Below, piece by piece: positions 22,203 through 34,234 of a stretch of 64,000 nt of DNA; positions within the stretch are counted from its first letter, which is position 1, and every line of letters starts with the position of its first letter. The notes under the pieces were generated by a model. It saw only the letters and a program-made list of their open reading frames with translations. It had not been told where the DNA came from and made no database searches. A program made the translations under genes and the position numbers. The DNA comes from Hirsutella rhossiliensis (taxonomy: Eukaryota; Ascomycota; Sordariomycetes; Hypocreales; Ophiocordycipitaceae): NCBI RefSeq assembly GCF_020360975.1, contig NW_025408678.1, positions 248,001 through 312,000 on the forward strand, read 5' to 3'.

Positions 22203-23622
22203 CCGAGGCTCTGGCAACGCGCGACCTCTTCGTTTCCTTCTCCAGCCTCGTCCCGCAACCGTTTGAACGGCGGCGGGCCCTGGGACCCTGAAAGGGTACT
22301 TGTGCATGTCTGCGCGCCACATGTTGCCCGGGCTAGAATGGGTTGGATGGGTGGGCTGCGCCCCGTTCCGTGTCTGCTGGCCCCGCTGTGGAGTTGGGCT
22401 TCTCGCTGGGCTTCTCGCTGGCTGGCTCCTCCTCTCCACCCCGAGAGCCGTGTCCGGAGTCCCCGGCGGCGTGAGCAAAAGTCGACCTCGTGGCCGGTCG
22501 CTCGTCGGTATAACCCTCCCATTGCCGCCAACCATTTCGTGTCGTCGTCTCCGTCAGCGTTTCTCCGTTGACCTCGGTGACTGCGCATCCACTCGCTTTC
22601 TTATTATTCTTAGCCCCCTCTGACTCTGCTGCTCGTTCATGCATCCGGCACCCGGCAGCTAGTGACTGTGTCCCCGCCGCCGAAAGGACCTTCAAGTGCT
22701 TAGTGGTACCAACCTCGGTTTGGCTACCAAGAGCCGCCCTTCTCAACTGATGTCACTCACTCACTCACTCGTCGCCGTCTTCCTCTCTTCCCCCGTAGGA
22801 CCGAGGCAAAGACGAGACGCCCTTCCTCCTCGCCCATTGCTGCTCCTGCATGCACGCACCCACGCCATCCCCCCCTTCCTCGGTCGGCATGGCTTAGACG
22901 CCTCGCTCTGGTACGTGCTGATTCCGCCGTGTCCCGTCTCGATGCCTAAGTGAGCGAGGAGGGAAAGAGCTCTAGTGCCAATGACCTACGTATGTATGAA
23001 AGATGCATCCCCTTGCGGCTAGCGTTCGCCTATTTCCGTACAGCATGTGCATGTGCTACCTAGACGTGTACGAAGTAGATTACCGTCGACGGAGAATATG
23101 GACGAGGAGCCACCACCACTACTTTTTATTCTTTTCTATTTTATTTTTTATACTTTCGTAATCGCATCGTCCTATGAGACGTCACGACGAGAGCTATCCA
23201 AACCCCGTCTCCTGTCCCTGCCCCTCACGAGCGGCCTCCGAGGCACGCACCCCGTCCAGTCCTTCCCTCAGCATGACGGCCACCGCGGCACGACAGACCA
23301 GAACTAGAGCACTCCTTCTTCTCCTTCGTCTTCTTCCTCCTGTCCTCCAGGCCCCATCGGACAGACGCCGTGCTTTATTAGCCCGTGGTACTGCGCCTGT
23401 AAGCTCTCGCTCGCTGCCTTCCCCTATTATTCTTGTTTCGTATTTATCCGCATAATCATCGTCATTGAATTGTACTTCGCGTTAGTCTTGTTGCCTTTTG
23501 TCTATCCAGTACCTCATCATCCGTCACTCCGCCATTCTACCCCCTTTCCACTTGTGTCCACCATCTTCCCTTTGCCGACCTCCCCCCCAGTGCCGCGCAG
23601 TCCAGACTAGTCCGGGTCAAGG

Positions 23623-23654
23623 AGTGTGTGTGTGTGCGTGTGTGTGCGTGTGTG
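23623..23654. repeat. (GT)n microsatellite with GC interruptions
   Basis: Alternating GT/GC dinucleotides, about 16 units, in intergenic DNA. Such tracts can form Z-DNA and are length-variable. Confidence 0.85.
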
Positions 23655-24399
23655 GTGAAGGCTTCTGGACGTCACCACGCCGCATTTGATGCTGGTCGCC
23701 CATGCCCCCCTCGCCGACGTAATCGCTCTCGTCACCAATATCATGGAGGCCTCATAGTTAGTGTGAAACGAAGCCAATGGTATCAAGAGTTGTCTATGTC
23801 CTAGATGGATCTAGGCATTATGTGTAATAACGACAGAGTGGCCTGCCTGGCCCTTCCCAGTGTCTCCAACCCGAGCAACGAGGAGCATCACCTCCCCATC
23901 CTACCGCCGCCCACTCTCTGCCAGGCTCGCCTCGCCACCCAGCGCAGAATCATCAAGCCTTGGGCATATCACCTAGCCCCTCCCCTCATGAGTAGTATAC
24001 ACAGCGGTGAGCGGCAGAGCCAGTGCCCTCCCGTCTTGCTGCTCCCAACTTGGAGCCATGTTCGTTTAGCGTTCGTCGGCCGTGAGGCGAGTAACTATCG
24101 GAAGAAACCCCATGGCCATCATAGCCGCCGTCCCGTCTGGGCTGTGAGAATATCAAAATGATGCCGACGGGTATCGGACCTAAGGCCAAAGGAAAAATAA
24201 GGAAAAATTCTCGGGGGCGGGACAAGACGATTTGTCGATTTTCTCGAGGCTGTCGAGTCCATTCCACCCATGCATTTGCGCCTCGCCTGATGCACTTCCA
24301 CCTGACGCTCAATACCTCGCAAGCTCGTCATGTTCACGTTGCCGGTCCCAACGCAAACTTGACCCCGGGCCACGCATACCTTGTCACCGATCTTGCGGG

Positions 24400-27300
24400 C
24401 TACGCTCGACGGTTCATGGCAGCTGTGGCTCCCGCGGCGGCGAGATCCTGTTTCCCGCTCGTCACCCTCACCGCTGCTCGAGGGAGGCCGCTCGAGGAGC
24501 CACTGATGGCGCCGCTCCCCGCACTGGTTCGCCTGTTGATGCTCGCGGCAGTGGCTGCCGTGGCGCCAGAAATGCGTCGCGCAGCCCCGGACACCGGCTT
24601 ATGGGGGCTGGCACCCGTGCGCGCGACGGCGCTCATTACTTTGCCCGCAGCGCCGGGCGGATCCGGCAACGGCCGCGGCGTGGATATCGTGTTGCTGCGT
24701 CTCACCGGAGAGGAATCTCGGGTAGGGACGCGCGCGGCCGGGGGTGCAGGCTTCTGTCCGGTGATGAACTCGTGGCGAATGGCCTCCTCAGGTTTCAGCC
24801 GCCGCTCGGGATCCCACCGCAAGCAGCGCGCCAAAAAGTCGACAAAGACGTCGTCGTCGCACTTGAGGACCTGCTGCAGCGTCTTGGACGAGGGGCGCCG
24901 CCTGCGGCCCTTGGACGAGACGGTCAACCGCGGCTTGCCAACAGAGTCAAAGAAGAGCTTCCTCCGCGTGCTCTTCTCAATCAGGTGCTTCTCCGGCGGC
25001 CCAAACACCTCCATGATGCAAGCGAGCTGCTCTTGCTCGTTCTCGCCCGGGAAGATGGGAACTCCCGTGTACAGCTCCGCCAGGATGCAGCCAACGCTCC
25101 ACATGTCGATGGGCATCCCGTACGTCATGCCGAGTATGACCTCGGGCGACCGATAGAAGCGAGACTGAATGTACGTATACACCTTTTCGTTCTCAAAACA
25201 GCTGGATCCAAAATCGATGACCTTGATCTCGGAATGCAGAGGGTGCCGCAGCAGGATATTCTCAGGCTTCAGGTCGCAATGAATCACCTTGCGTTGCTTG
25301 AGCAGGATCAATGAGCTGAGTATCTGCTTCGTGAAGCGCCGGATGATGCGCGAGGAGAAGCCCCGGAACGCATGGGCCTTGATGAACTCGTAGAGGTTCA
25401 TGTCCAGCAGCTCGGTCGAGATGCAGAGGTGACCACGGAAGTAGAAGTGCTGGGTGAAGTTGACCATGCTGTGCCTGTTCTTGGGGTCCTGTGAAGCGAG
25501 TTAATACGTGAGGCGAGTCGACAAGACGACGTCGGCGCCGCGGCGCGAGCACGACTTACCCATTCGCGAAGCTTCTGCAGAATGTTGACCTCGACAAGAG
25601 CTTGCTGATGGAACCTCTTTTTGTTCCTGATGATCTTGATGGCGACAAGCACTCCCAGCTTGTGGTCGATGCACCTAACAACCTGGCCAAAGCTGCCTTT
25701 CCCCAGCACGTCGATGATTTCGTAGCGATATGCGAGGTGGTCGCCCGGAACAATCGTGTAGTCTCCGCGCTCGTCGTCGTAGCCAAAGTTGGGCGCATCG
25801 GACTGCACGTCTCCCACGACCTTGTGGGCGTTTTGCGTGCCGCAAAAGTAGATGTCCCCGAAGTCGATAATCTCCCCGCGCTCGTAAATGTTCAGCATGG
25901 CTATGCGGATGGCCTCTTTGGGGCTGACGCGCTCCTTCGGCGTCGCCCGCATTCTCAGAGCATCGAGAGCCCTGGCAGCGACTTCTGTTTCCTTGCGTCG
26001 AGAGCCCATCTTGCGCATTTCCTCCTCTGCAGCCAAGTCATCCTTGTCTAGCTCGGTGGCCGAATAACCTCCGCTGCTGAAAGCGCTCAGCGAGGTCCTT
26101 GGCTTCAGAGCCTTGTTGACACCCCCGAAACTGTGGCTTGTGGGCAACGTGTTTGAGTCGCCAATGGCCTTCCTACTGCTGGTCCAAGTGTCGCTTTGCA
26201 CTCTGTCGTGGGTGAAGTGGGGGGTCAAGCTTGCCGCAGAGCTTTTGCGTCTCCTGGACTCCAAATAAGTACCATTGGGGGCTGCGGTAGGACTCGGACC
26301 GCGACGTTTCGCGCTTGGCAGGTTGATATTCGTGGCGGACGCAGGGATCCGAGGGGGCGGCATGCTCTCTTGCCTGGCCTGCTGTCGCGTTGCCGGTTTG
26401 TCCGCAGTATCGCCCGAGGCGGTCGTGCTGCCCTTGGGGCTGCTGCGCTTCCACGATAAACTGAGCTTTCTCCGCAGCGAGTTAATCGACGACGGAGTCT
26501 GAGGAGTCTCCGGAATGGGATCCGAAGGCGGCGGGGACTTGGGTATTGGCATGTCCAGGCTCGGTCCCCTAGGGCCGGCAGGCTTTCGCTGAACCGCATC
26601 GTCAAATTCGTTTCCAGTGAGGGTGATGTAGTCCCCGCCCGTTTTTGACCTCTTGAAAAGGCCGTGGTCAACCCCTCCCTTGGGCAGTGATGATGACAAA
26701 AACGGCGATATGCTCGATTTGTAGTTGTTCTCCGAGGTAGCTATCGACGAGTCCGAAGAATCTGCCTCTGGTGGCGTCGGGGTTACTCGATAAGTCTGAT
26801 GAATCGAGCTGCTGCTTCTTAGGAAGGCAAAATCAAGCGTGTCGTCATATTTATTCTTTGAAAAGAACGAGCTCTTGCACGCGGTCAGCGGAGTCGAGGG
26901 CGTCTTGGGCAATCGCCTCGCGGGCGGAGGGCTTAGGTCGCGCCCAGAGTCGATTGAGTCCTGAAGCGAGGCAACCTTGGCAGCGGTGGGGATGCTCAGG
27001 GGACCAATGTTGAGCGGTGGCAGCCTGAGAGGCTGAAGCTGCTTTTTCGGCTTAGTGCCGTTGGTCTCCTCGTCTGCGCACGTTGTGTCAACGGCAGAGC
27101 TCTTCCTGACGCTGGTCCTGTGCAGCTGTGCTTTGGTTGGCTCAGGATGAACGGGCATGGAGATGCTGCCCGTCAAATTGCCGTAGCCGACCAGGGAGTC
27201 GACGGTGCCCAAACTGGCCTTGCCCCTTTCCGTGAAATACGCCTCGGCCGGGGAATCCTTGGGAGACTCATAGGCCTTGGGAATGGCCGGAACCGGAGGA

Positions 27301-28733
27301 ACGTCCTCTTGGTCCTCGGCGGGGAGCTGGTTGTGCACAGTCGTGTGCTTTGGCGCAGGGAGCCGAGACGTGGACGACGACTGGGGAAGCCGGGGTTGCA
27401 ACGAGGCCGAGGAAGTCCGCATGGTGTTGAAGCTCGTCGCGGAGCCGGCAGAGAGGCCCGAGCTATACGACTTGCGATTGCTGGCATCCGGGGTAGTCCG
27501 AGCAGAGGAAGGAGTGGCTGATGTCCTGCGAGGGATCATGGAGGGAGACCTGGAGTGTGCCCGCAAGTCCAACGAGATGGGCGGCGGAGGGGGAAATGTG
27601 TTGGAAACGGCGTTGAGACTTTGCGACTGGGGCATTGTGGACAGTCTCTTCATCCTCCTCGTGTCAGTGGGACTGATGGTCCTGGCGCCAAGGCCCGTGG
27701 CATGGGAAGGGTGATTGGCGCCAGGCATCATGGAAGCCCTCTTGCCACCAGACGTCTGCGTCATGCCCCTCCCGGCGCCACGTGGCGAGCGCGAAGCAAG
27801 AGTCGACAGAGGGTTCTGGTCCGGGGTCAGGCTGGAAGCAGCAAACGTGTTTGTTTGGCTCAACCGCGGGGGTGGTTGCACGGATTTTGCCTTGGCGGCC
27901 CTCGAGGTTGCCGTAACCCGCGGCCCGTCGGCCACCGTTCCGGACGAGCCATCGACAGATCTCCGGGACGAGTCACGGGCGACTCCCCGTTCACTCCTCA
28001 GGCTGGGGCGTCGTCCTCGAGAACCTTGCTTCTCGGCGTCTACGTCCCCAACGACGCCAGGGCCGATGGATTTGCGAGGAGGCTTGGACGCAACATGGGG
28101 ATTCGAGATGGGAGGGTAGTGGCTCTGACGACGCGTCCGCGCGGTCGTGGGACCCGTGGGGGCTTCGAGGGTACCGGAAGAGGAGGAGACGATGGAGGAT
28201 GTGCTGGGTTGCCTGCTGGAGGTGCTAGGTCTCCGCAGGATGGAACCCGAGCGCCCGGGCCTGGTGGCTGGTGGGGGATTGGCGACGCGCGCTTGGCCGA
28301 CCACGGCAGGCTTCTGAGAGTGCAGCCTTCGGTCAGCCATGGCCGAGGTGTCGAGGATGGAGGCGTCTCCGGTGGGCGAGGGGAAGCGGGTCAGCTTGAA
28401 GTCGGTCGAGGCGGACTGGATGCTGGCATGGAGGTCATCGAAGCTGACGGAGGGCAAGAAGTCGTAGGGGGCGGTCGAGGGTGCAGACTGGCCATTTCGG
28501 TCGGGCGGGAGAGGATGGTGGCCGGAAGCGGGCGCGGTGAGCATGGAGGCGTTGTCGACGAGGCCGAAGGCCCGTTGAATTGACGAGGAGTGATTGGATG
28601 CGGAGCTTTGGAGGTCAGCCTTATTGAAGCTCAAGAGGCGCGGTGGCGGCGTCGAATTGGGGCAGGGGCAAAAAGCTCCTCCGGCGAGGAGAAAAAGAGG
28701 AGAGAGTGGTTGGTGTGTGCAGCAGGAAGTCAC
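24400..28733 (-). CDS. pom1: Pom1-like DYRK-family protein kinase
   Basis: Dual-specificity tyrosine-regulated kinase of the type that, in fission yeast, forms cell-end gradients controlling polarity, division site and mitotic entry. Two exons, 25560-28733 and 24400-25488 (intron GTAAGT...CAG, 71 nt), give 1420 aa. The first 1,000 residues are Ser/Pro-rich and disordered, as expected for membrane-gradient control by autophosphorylation. The kinase spans about 1001-1310: glycine loop LGKGSFGQVV, lysine in VAIKII, HCDLKPEN with catalytic Asp1130, DFGSSC with Asp1150, and the DYRK activation loop YTYIQSRFYRSPE with the self-phosphorylated Tyr. The DYRK box-like NIYERGEIIDFGDIYFCG precedes the kinase. 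A basic Ser-rich tail follows. The chosen start may be too far upstream; Met64 at 28,544 is an alternative. Confidence 0.93.
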
Positions 28734-30601
28734 TCACAGACGAGGCGAAGACGAGTTGGCCGGTCGGGGCCCAGCAGGTGCCTTGTGCTTCAGCGTCATA
28801 GAGCCAGGCGATTGGTGTTGCTCGTCGCTCGGACAGCAAGCAGCCTTCACTCAGTCCGAACAGGAAGCTGAGTGCGTGCGAAAGGCGGCCTCATTCCGGA
28901 CACGGAAGCCAGTCGTCGTCGTCGTCGTCGTCGAGGGCAACGAACGGCAGCTGCGGACCCGCGGCCGAAAGTCTTTTGTTGGCGATAGCACAGGGCCCGT
29001 CCTGCCCTTGATGGAAGCGGAGCGAGCTAAAGGAAGCAGAAAACGAGAAGCTGAGGGAGCCGAGCTCGCCCGTTGGGGGGTGGTTATTTTTTCTCTCGCC
29101 TCCTGTTCTCCCCCACGAGGATGAGGAATGGGGGGGGGGGATCAGGACTGGGCCAGCGGATTGAGGGCGAGGGAGTGGGCGTGCCCGCTCTGGCATCTGG
29201 CAGACGGCACAGGGTCGTGGAGCAGCGGTGGAGCTCGCCGAGCGGGCAGCAACCGTGACCCGGGGGAGGTATAGATACCGGCCTGTCGCCACGGGTTACT
29301 GAGGACAACGAGGTACAGGCACCCAAGGGGAGGAAAAGATGGAACCAACGCGCTTTGATTGGCGAGGTAGGGACGGACTACTTTGCAGCGACCGGTCCAA
29401 AGTCCCCGAGCAGCAGAGAAAGGTGAAGCGATACATGACAGGTACTAGGTACCTAAGGTACAACGCTGTTCCGTACAGTTATGTTCTGCCAGGGTAACCA
29501 GTCGTGGGCCCGATGTAGGGAATAGCCTCTAGAGTTCCGTTGACGGTTTAGTCCGTGGTACGAGGTGTCGAGTCCCTGTGCGCCCCGGGAATTCTCAATC
29601 CAATTTCATCCCTTGGAAAGAAACTGCCGTGTTCCTGGCTACGCGCGACGGTTGGACGGCTAATAAAGGAGAGCAGGGTACGTATCTCATGTACGTACCT
29701 CGAGGTATGCACACACATGCTAGTAGCGAGCGCACCGTTTGCCCCTCCTTGCAGCCAGATCCCCATACTTGCATATACACGTACAGTATGTACCTAGTAG
29801 GTACCTGTATGGGATGCCACCATCGACGGAGTTTGCCCTCTGATAGACTCAGAGTTGGCTCGCAGAAGAAAGTGTATCGAATGTGCACGCGCGTGCCCCC
29901 TGCTTTCGACACTACTGAACTGGGCTATATCTGCACGAGTACGCTTTGGACACAGCTTCTTGCCGTCTTTCCAACAAGGAACCGAGTACTGGCCAGGTTT
30001 TGTGCATTGGACAAGACCCGCCAGCCACTGGGAATCCTTCACCGAGGTATGCATTTATGCGAGCTCATACTCTCGTACTTGTATCGTACAGAACGGACTA
30101 CGTACTGTACCTACAGTACACCAGGCTAGCGTTAAAAGGCTGGGGACCGCCAAGGATGTCGCGGCACGGCATCCAAAACAAAGAGAAGAAAAGGGACAGG
30201 ACGGAAAAAGCAAGAAAACAATGGAGGAACAGCCGTCATGTGTTCCTTCAGCACTTGACCATTGGCTAGCCTCGCACGCGTCCTTGAGCAATAGACTGTC
30301 CTCGACGGCAACTAGGCTGGCCCCTTTTTGCAGCATGATTCTTTCTTTTTGCTTCTCATCACCACTCTTGTGGATTTTGGCCTAGAACATAATAGCACAA
30401 CCATGTCTGATTTATACCAGGTATACGGTACTTGAGTGTTCGGGGATGGGCACACAAACCGGAGTTGATATCCAGCTAGCGGTGCGAACCTTGAAAGCAA
30501 GTACGAAGTACCGCATCCAGTGTCTTAATTACGACGCGTCTCATCGTCCTCTGGCGCGTTTGCCCTCAGACATACCCCAATACGGAGTGCTGCCGCCCAA
30601 G
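28734..30601. other. Divergent intergenic region between the kinase and the MYND gene
   Basis: 1.9 kb shared upstream region. It contains a (GTC)n run at about 28,912-28,933 and several TAGGTACCT-type palindromes at about 29,440-29,462 and 29,788-29,806. Open frames have no family resemblance. An upstream in-frame Met at 30,446 exists for the MYND gene, but the segment has poor coding character. Confidence 0.5.
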
Positions 30602-31690
30602 ATGCCGCTCATCATGAATGCCGACGTGGACCAGCTCAACGGCCTGGCGCCGCGGGCCTGCGAGCTATGTCGCCTCAAGGACAACGTCAAGCGCTGCGCC
30701 GCGTGCCAGGCCGTCTACTACTGCGGCCGTGAATGCCAGCTCGCCGACCGCGACGAGCACAAGATAGCCTGCAACGTTGTCAAAAAGGCCCGTTTGCACT
30801 ACGAGCGCGAGTACGTCAAGTTGCGAGACATGCCGGGCGACGCCCTCACACCGGAGAGGATGTTTGAGACGTGCGTCGGCCACTTCTGGGGCATCCTCGA
30901 GACGCGTCCCTACATGCGCGCGCGCTACGGCCTCGTCGACTCGCTGCTGCTGAGCTACGGCACTGCCGGTGGTCCGGCCGAACTTGTCCAGACGGCTCTG
31001 GACCACCTGCTCGACATGATGCGCCTGTGCCGCGGCGACAACATGGGCCTGCGCCAGGTCATTCCCGCCTTATATATCCGTCTCGCCAGGGACCAGGACG
31101 CCTACGACCTCATCAAATGGTACGCCACCACGGGACAGGATCCCGACTACGACTGGGGCGACATGGACCTCCCCTTTCTAGACATCCACGATGCCGACGT
31201 GCTCGAGCCACTGCCAGCGGTATGGCTGGACTCCTTCTTCGTCGACATCAGCCACGCCGTCGCCCTGCTCCTCATCAAGGTCCGCGTCCTGCTCGACCTG
31301 CGGGCAGTACAAAACGCCGGCCTGGCCCTCTACGGCGCCAAGCCACAGGAGATTGTCGACCTTATTCGGGGCCACCTCGTCGGCCCCGTTCTGCGGGCGC
31401 GGCCCGAGCTCCTGCTGGCTCAGCCCGACGAGACGGCGCGCCTAGCCCACACCATCAAGACCCAGATCCAGCAGTTGTACCACGTAGTCCACTCCTACAG
31501 CCCGCACTTTTGGGACCTGCTCATCGAGAACCCGGACGCCGGCGTCTTGCAGCGGCCGAGCGGGCCCTATGCCAAAAGATCGAGGGACGAGGCGCTGCTC
31601 ATGGTCGGGTATTGCTATGCGGCCTGGTATGAGACGCCGGGGGCCGTCGACGTGCTGAGGAGCCTGGGGGACACGGTCAAGACGAAGTAG
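30602..31690 (+). CDS. MYND-type zinc-finger protein
   Basis: A 362-aa intronless protein. The MYND finger lies at residues 20-57 with the full Cys/His set: CELC, CAAC, YYCGRECQ and HKIAC. MYND fingers bind proline-rich partner peptides and, alone, give no enzymatic function. The rest is largely helical (for example FETCVGHFWGILETRPY, LDDLRAVQNA-like segments, HSYSPHFWDLLIENP) and resembles the C-terminal domain of many uncharacterised fungal MYND proteins. No SET domain is present, so it is not an SMYD methyltransferase. I chose the Met at 30,602 because the upstream 52 codons lack conservation signs. A start at 30,446 would give 414 aa. It is the last core-like gene before the accessory island. 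Confidence 0.85.
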   Translation: MPLIMNADVDQLNGLAPRACELCRLKDNVKRCAACQAVYYCGRECQLADRDEHKIACNVVKKARLHYEREYVKLRDMPGDALTPERMFETCVGHFWGILETRPYMRARYGLVDSLLLSYGTAGGPAELVQTALDHLLDMMRLCRGDNMGLRQVIPALYIRLARDQDAYDLIKWYATTGQDPDYDWGDMDLPFLDIHDADVLEPLPAVWLDSFFVDISHAVALLLIKVRVLLDLRAVQNAGLALYGAKPQEIVDLIRGHLVGPVLRARPELLLAQPDETARLAHTIKTQIQQLYHVVHSYSPHFWDLLIENPDAGVLQRPSGPYAKRSRDEALLMVGYCYAAWYETPGAVDVLRSLGDTVKTK

Positions 31691-33082
31691 ACGGTCGGGG
31701 TGATGCCCCGGCCGATGCAAAACCAATTCCGTAGCCGACTTTGGCCTCGGTGCGGTTCAAGGGCAACAGCTCACCCGTAGACTGCCGCTGTTCCAGATGC
31801 AGACTATCATGCCTGATACCAATGTCCGACGCACTCGGTATCGTTGAAGCTTTACGTACGTGGCTGGAGAAGCCTAGATGGCGTATCTCGTGTAGCCTCT
31901 AACAGCAAGGGCGGCGTGGTAAAATGTACTCTTCACGTTGAAATGTATAAAGAATGGGTAGGGCATGTAAGGGGCAACATAGACAACGTCCTGGCTTCCC
32001 ATTACACTTGCCAACCAACATTGAACCAAAGAGTTTTGGAAACACTGCCTTTACCGCCTTGCTCTTATAGATTACAACCGGAAAATGCCACACTTGTTTT
32101 GGCAGTTCGCTGAGAACGTGAATCCCTCTCAGCGGACCATCATGGCTGTCCATGTGCCCAAGGTTCGGACAGTCGCACGACATCGCTGACATCCAACCAA
32201 GGCAATTGGTTCCTACATCTCCAGGTTCTTGTATAACATATTCCTCCATCCACTTGCTCGATTTCAACATCCCGAGCGTGGCAAGATGTTTATAGAGCCG
32301 CGAGGGGCGGGGAGAACCCTAACTACTCCGGAGTCCACAACAGTTTCTAAGGACCTCCGTCGATAAAGCCAAGAATCCGAATGGGGCCAACATAACTACA
32401 GTAACGAGACAAAGGAAGGGCCTGACTTGACCGGTGGTCGAGGCCAAGAAAGTGGGGGCATGTGCCCTCCGAGTTATCGTCGCTTAGAACATGGCTTCAC
32501 ACGAGCTTTTGGGTAACGCCGGCCTCTTTATATGGGCTGGGGCAATGGCGGTTCCCTGGCCATGACGTCTTTTGTCTACAAGACGGCGACAACCCCGACT
32601 TGTCTGTCCAGAGCCGCTCAGGAAATAAAGGTGAAACGTATTACCAAGCATAGAGAAGCGAAGATACTTGAGCGCCTGCGTCCATGAAAGACCGAGATTC
32701 CGTTCCGTCAGCCCACATGGAGAACCTCGAGTAGTGGAAAAAGGCGGAAAAGTAGTTAGTTAATAGCCTTAGCATTGACAGGGGCTTAGGGACCTCTATC
32801 GACTGCTCTACCACATGTATGACCCTTGTTAGGGGCTTGTGGCGAAGTGTCTGTCGTCCGACAATACGAGCTGGCGAGGCCCCCTTTATACATTTAAGAC
32901 AGGCCAACCGGTCAATGTATGCACTGCGCCGCGCCCCTAGCCGCCAACCCCGCAGACGACGAGGCTCTTCAATCCTCTCACCCATCACATCTGCTCTCCG
33001 AACCTTCAATCCCGCCACAGAACTGTCCAGGCCGGACGAGATCGTGGCTCACTGCGACAACGAAGCCAAGAGTCTTCCGGCC
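31691..33082. other. Intergenic left edge of the accessory island
   Basis: 1.4 kb with falling GC content and no supportable gene. Open frames such as 32,641-33,018 (-) overlap the leader of the next gene. Confidence 0.45.
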
Positions 33083-34234
33083 ATGTCTGACCCGCTGAGC
33101 GCGGCGGCCAGCGTCATCGGCCTGCTGACGGCTGCGGCCCAGGTCTCCAAAATCCTCGCCGATGTCATCGAGAAGGCTCGCCACGCGCCAGACGAATGCC
33201 GCAGGATCAAGGCAGAGGTCGACGAGATCCGGAACGTGCTGTCGTCGCTGCAGCTTTTCATCGTCGGCAACGTCTGTGCCTCCAGGTCGAGGACCTCTCT
33301 TATCATGGTCGAGCAGGTGGTTGTGACCTTGGCTGCATGTGTCACGGCGTTTTCGGAGCTCGACACCTTCGCTACGGCCCTACAGTCTGAGATGAGAATG
33401 AGCATTCTCGATCGACTGCGCTGGGTCACCAAGGAGAAGGATATCAAGCACGTGCTTGTTAGACTAGAGACGCACAAGAGCTCTCTGGCGCTGATGCTTA
33501 TGATATTAACATGGTACATGGGCCCTGCAGCAAGTGACGTGCTATCGACATCTATTCACCACCCCATGCTATAGCCAGAGCCAGGATGATGCAGAGAACA
33601 GGGTCAGCCACCTCTGCAAAGATAGGAGCCTTCATAAAGGAAAAAGGTGGGTATTGTTCCATTTCTGTGCCGCTGGTTTCCCCTGTCAAGCTAATATCCG
33701 GCTTTTTCTATAGGGACAGATGTCAAGGACATCTTTGCTGTTAGCGGACACCCTACTCTAGTGATGCGCCTACAGACTGCTTTCGAAACGCCTCCGAAAT
33801 ATGGAACGAATCATTCTTTGGCGCCTTACTCGGTCCATGATGCTGCAGGCGTCTTATTGCGATACCTGAAGAGCCTTCCAGAGCCCATCGTATCGTACAG
33901 CCACTATGAGCAGTTTGTTGACGAGATATCGCCGGCTATGGAAGCGAGTTCGCACGACTGGGAAACCGAGGCGATAAGCATTGCCCAAAGGTCCATACGG
34001 GCACTGCCGTCATTGAGCCGTCAACTGTGGCTCTACTTACGGGATATAATGGCCGTCTTTGCTAGCAAGTCAGACGACAACCAAATGCCAGCACTGAGGC
34101 TGGTTAGCGCCTTTCAGCCGTCGATCCTGTCAGGGCCGCCCGCTACCATGGACGCCGACGCTCATCACCTCACTATTCGGATAACGGTCTTTCTTGTTGA
34201 GAACCAGGATCACTTTCTTCTGGGGCAAGATTGA
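33083..34234 (+). CDS. STAND-like N-terminal domain joined to a Sac7-type RhoGAP domain lacking the Arg finger
   Basis: Residues 1-145 (start MSDPLSAAASVIGLL) match the helical fungal N-terminal domain found ahead of STAND/NLR proteins: ADVIEKARHAPDEC, EVDEIRNVLSSLQ. The 3' part is a RhoGAP of the Sac7/Bag7 kind: PPKYG, YSVHDAAGVLLRYLKSLPEPI, ASKSDDNQM and FLVENQDHFLLG. The motif normally reading GIFRLSG/GIFRLAG is DIFAVSG here, so the catalytic arginine is Ala and GAP activity is unlikely (inference). A gap-free model uses exons 33083-33533, 33575-33646 and 33714-34234 (347 aa), but its first intron is only 41 nt. The donor at 33,514 keeps the N-terminal domain more naturally (CQSQDDAENRVS) and then breaks frame with the RhoGAP. 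The gene may therefore be slightly broken. Confidence 0.6.

Larger units (their letters stand above)
19422..24399. other. ~5-kb gene-poor region
   Basis: The longest stretch without a supportable protein gene. Frames such as 20,668-21,357 (-) and 21,743-22,588 (-) have implausible compositions; the latter contains a poly-Trp run made by a CAC repeat. It holds simple repeats (22,166-22,202; 22,753-22,769 TCAC; 23,623-23,654) and long CT-rich tracts. It may hold the leader of the gene at 19,421 and noncoding transcripts (inference). Confidence 0.5.

Noticed and set aside
21743..22588. 281-codon minus-strand frame
   Set aside because: Contains a run of nine Trp created by a CAC microsatellite and lacks any domain; composition artefact.
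22166..23654. CRISPR-like repetition
   Set aside because: Only simple microsatellites without spacers; the organism is a eukaryote.
24158..25156. 332-codon plus-strand frame
   Set aside because: Antisense to the DYRK kinase exon; the kinase motifs lie on the other strand.
27555..28583. 342-codon plus-strand frame
   Set aside because: Antisense shadow of the Ser/Pro-rich N-terminal part of the kinase, produced by GC-rich codon bias.
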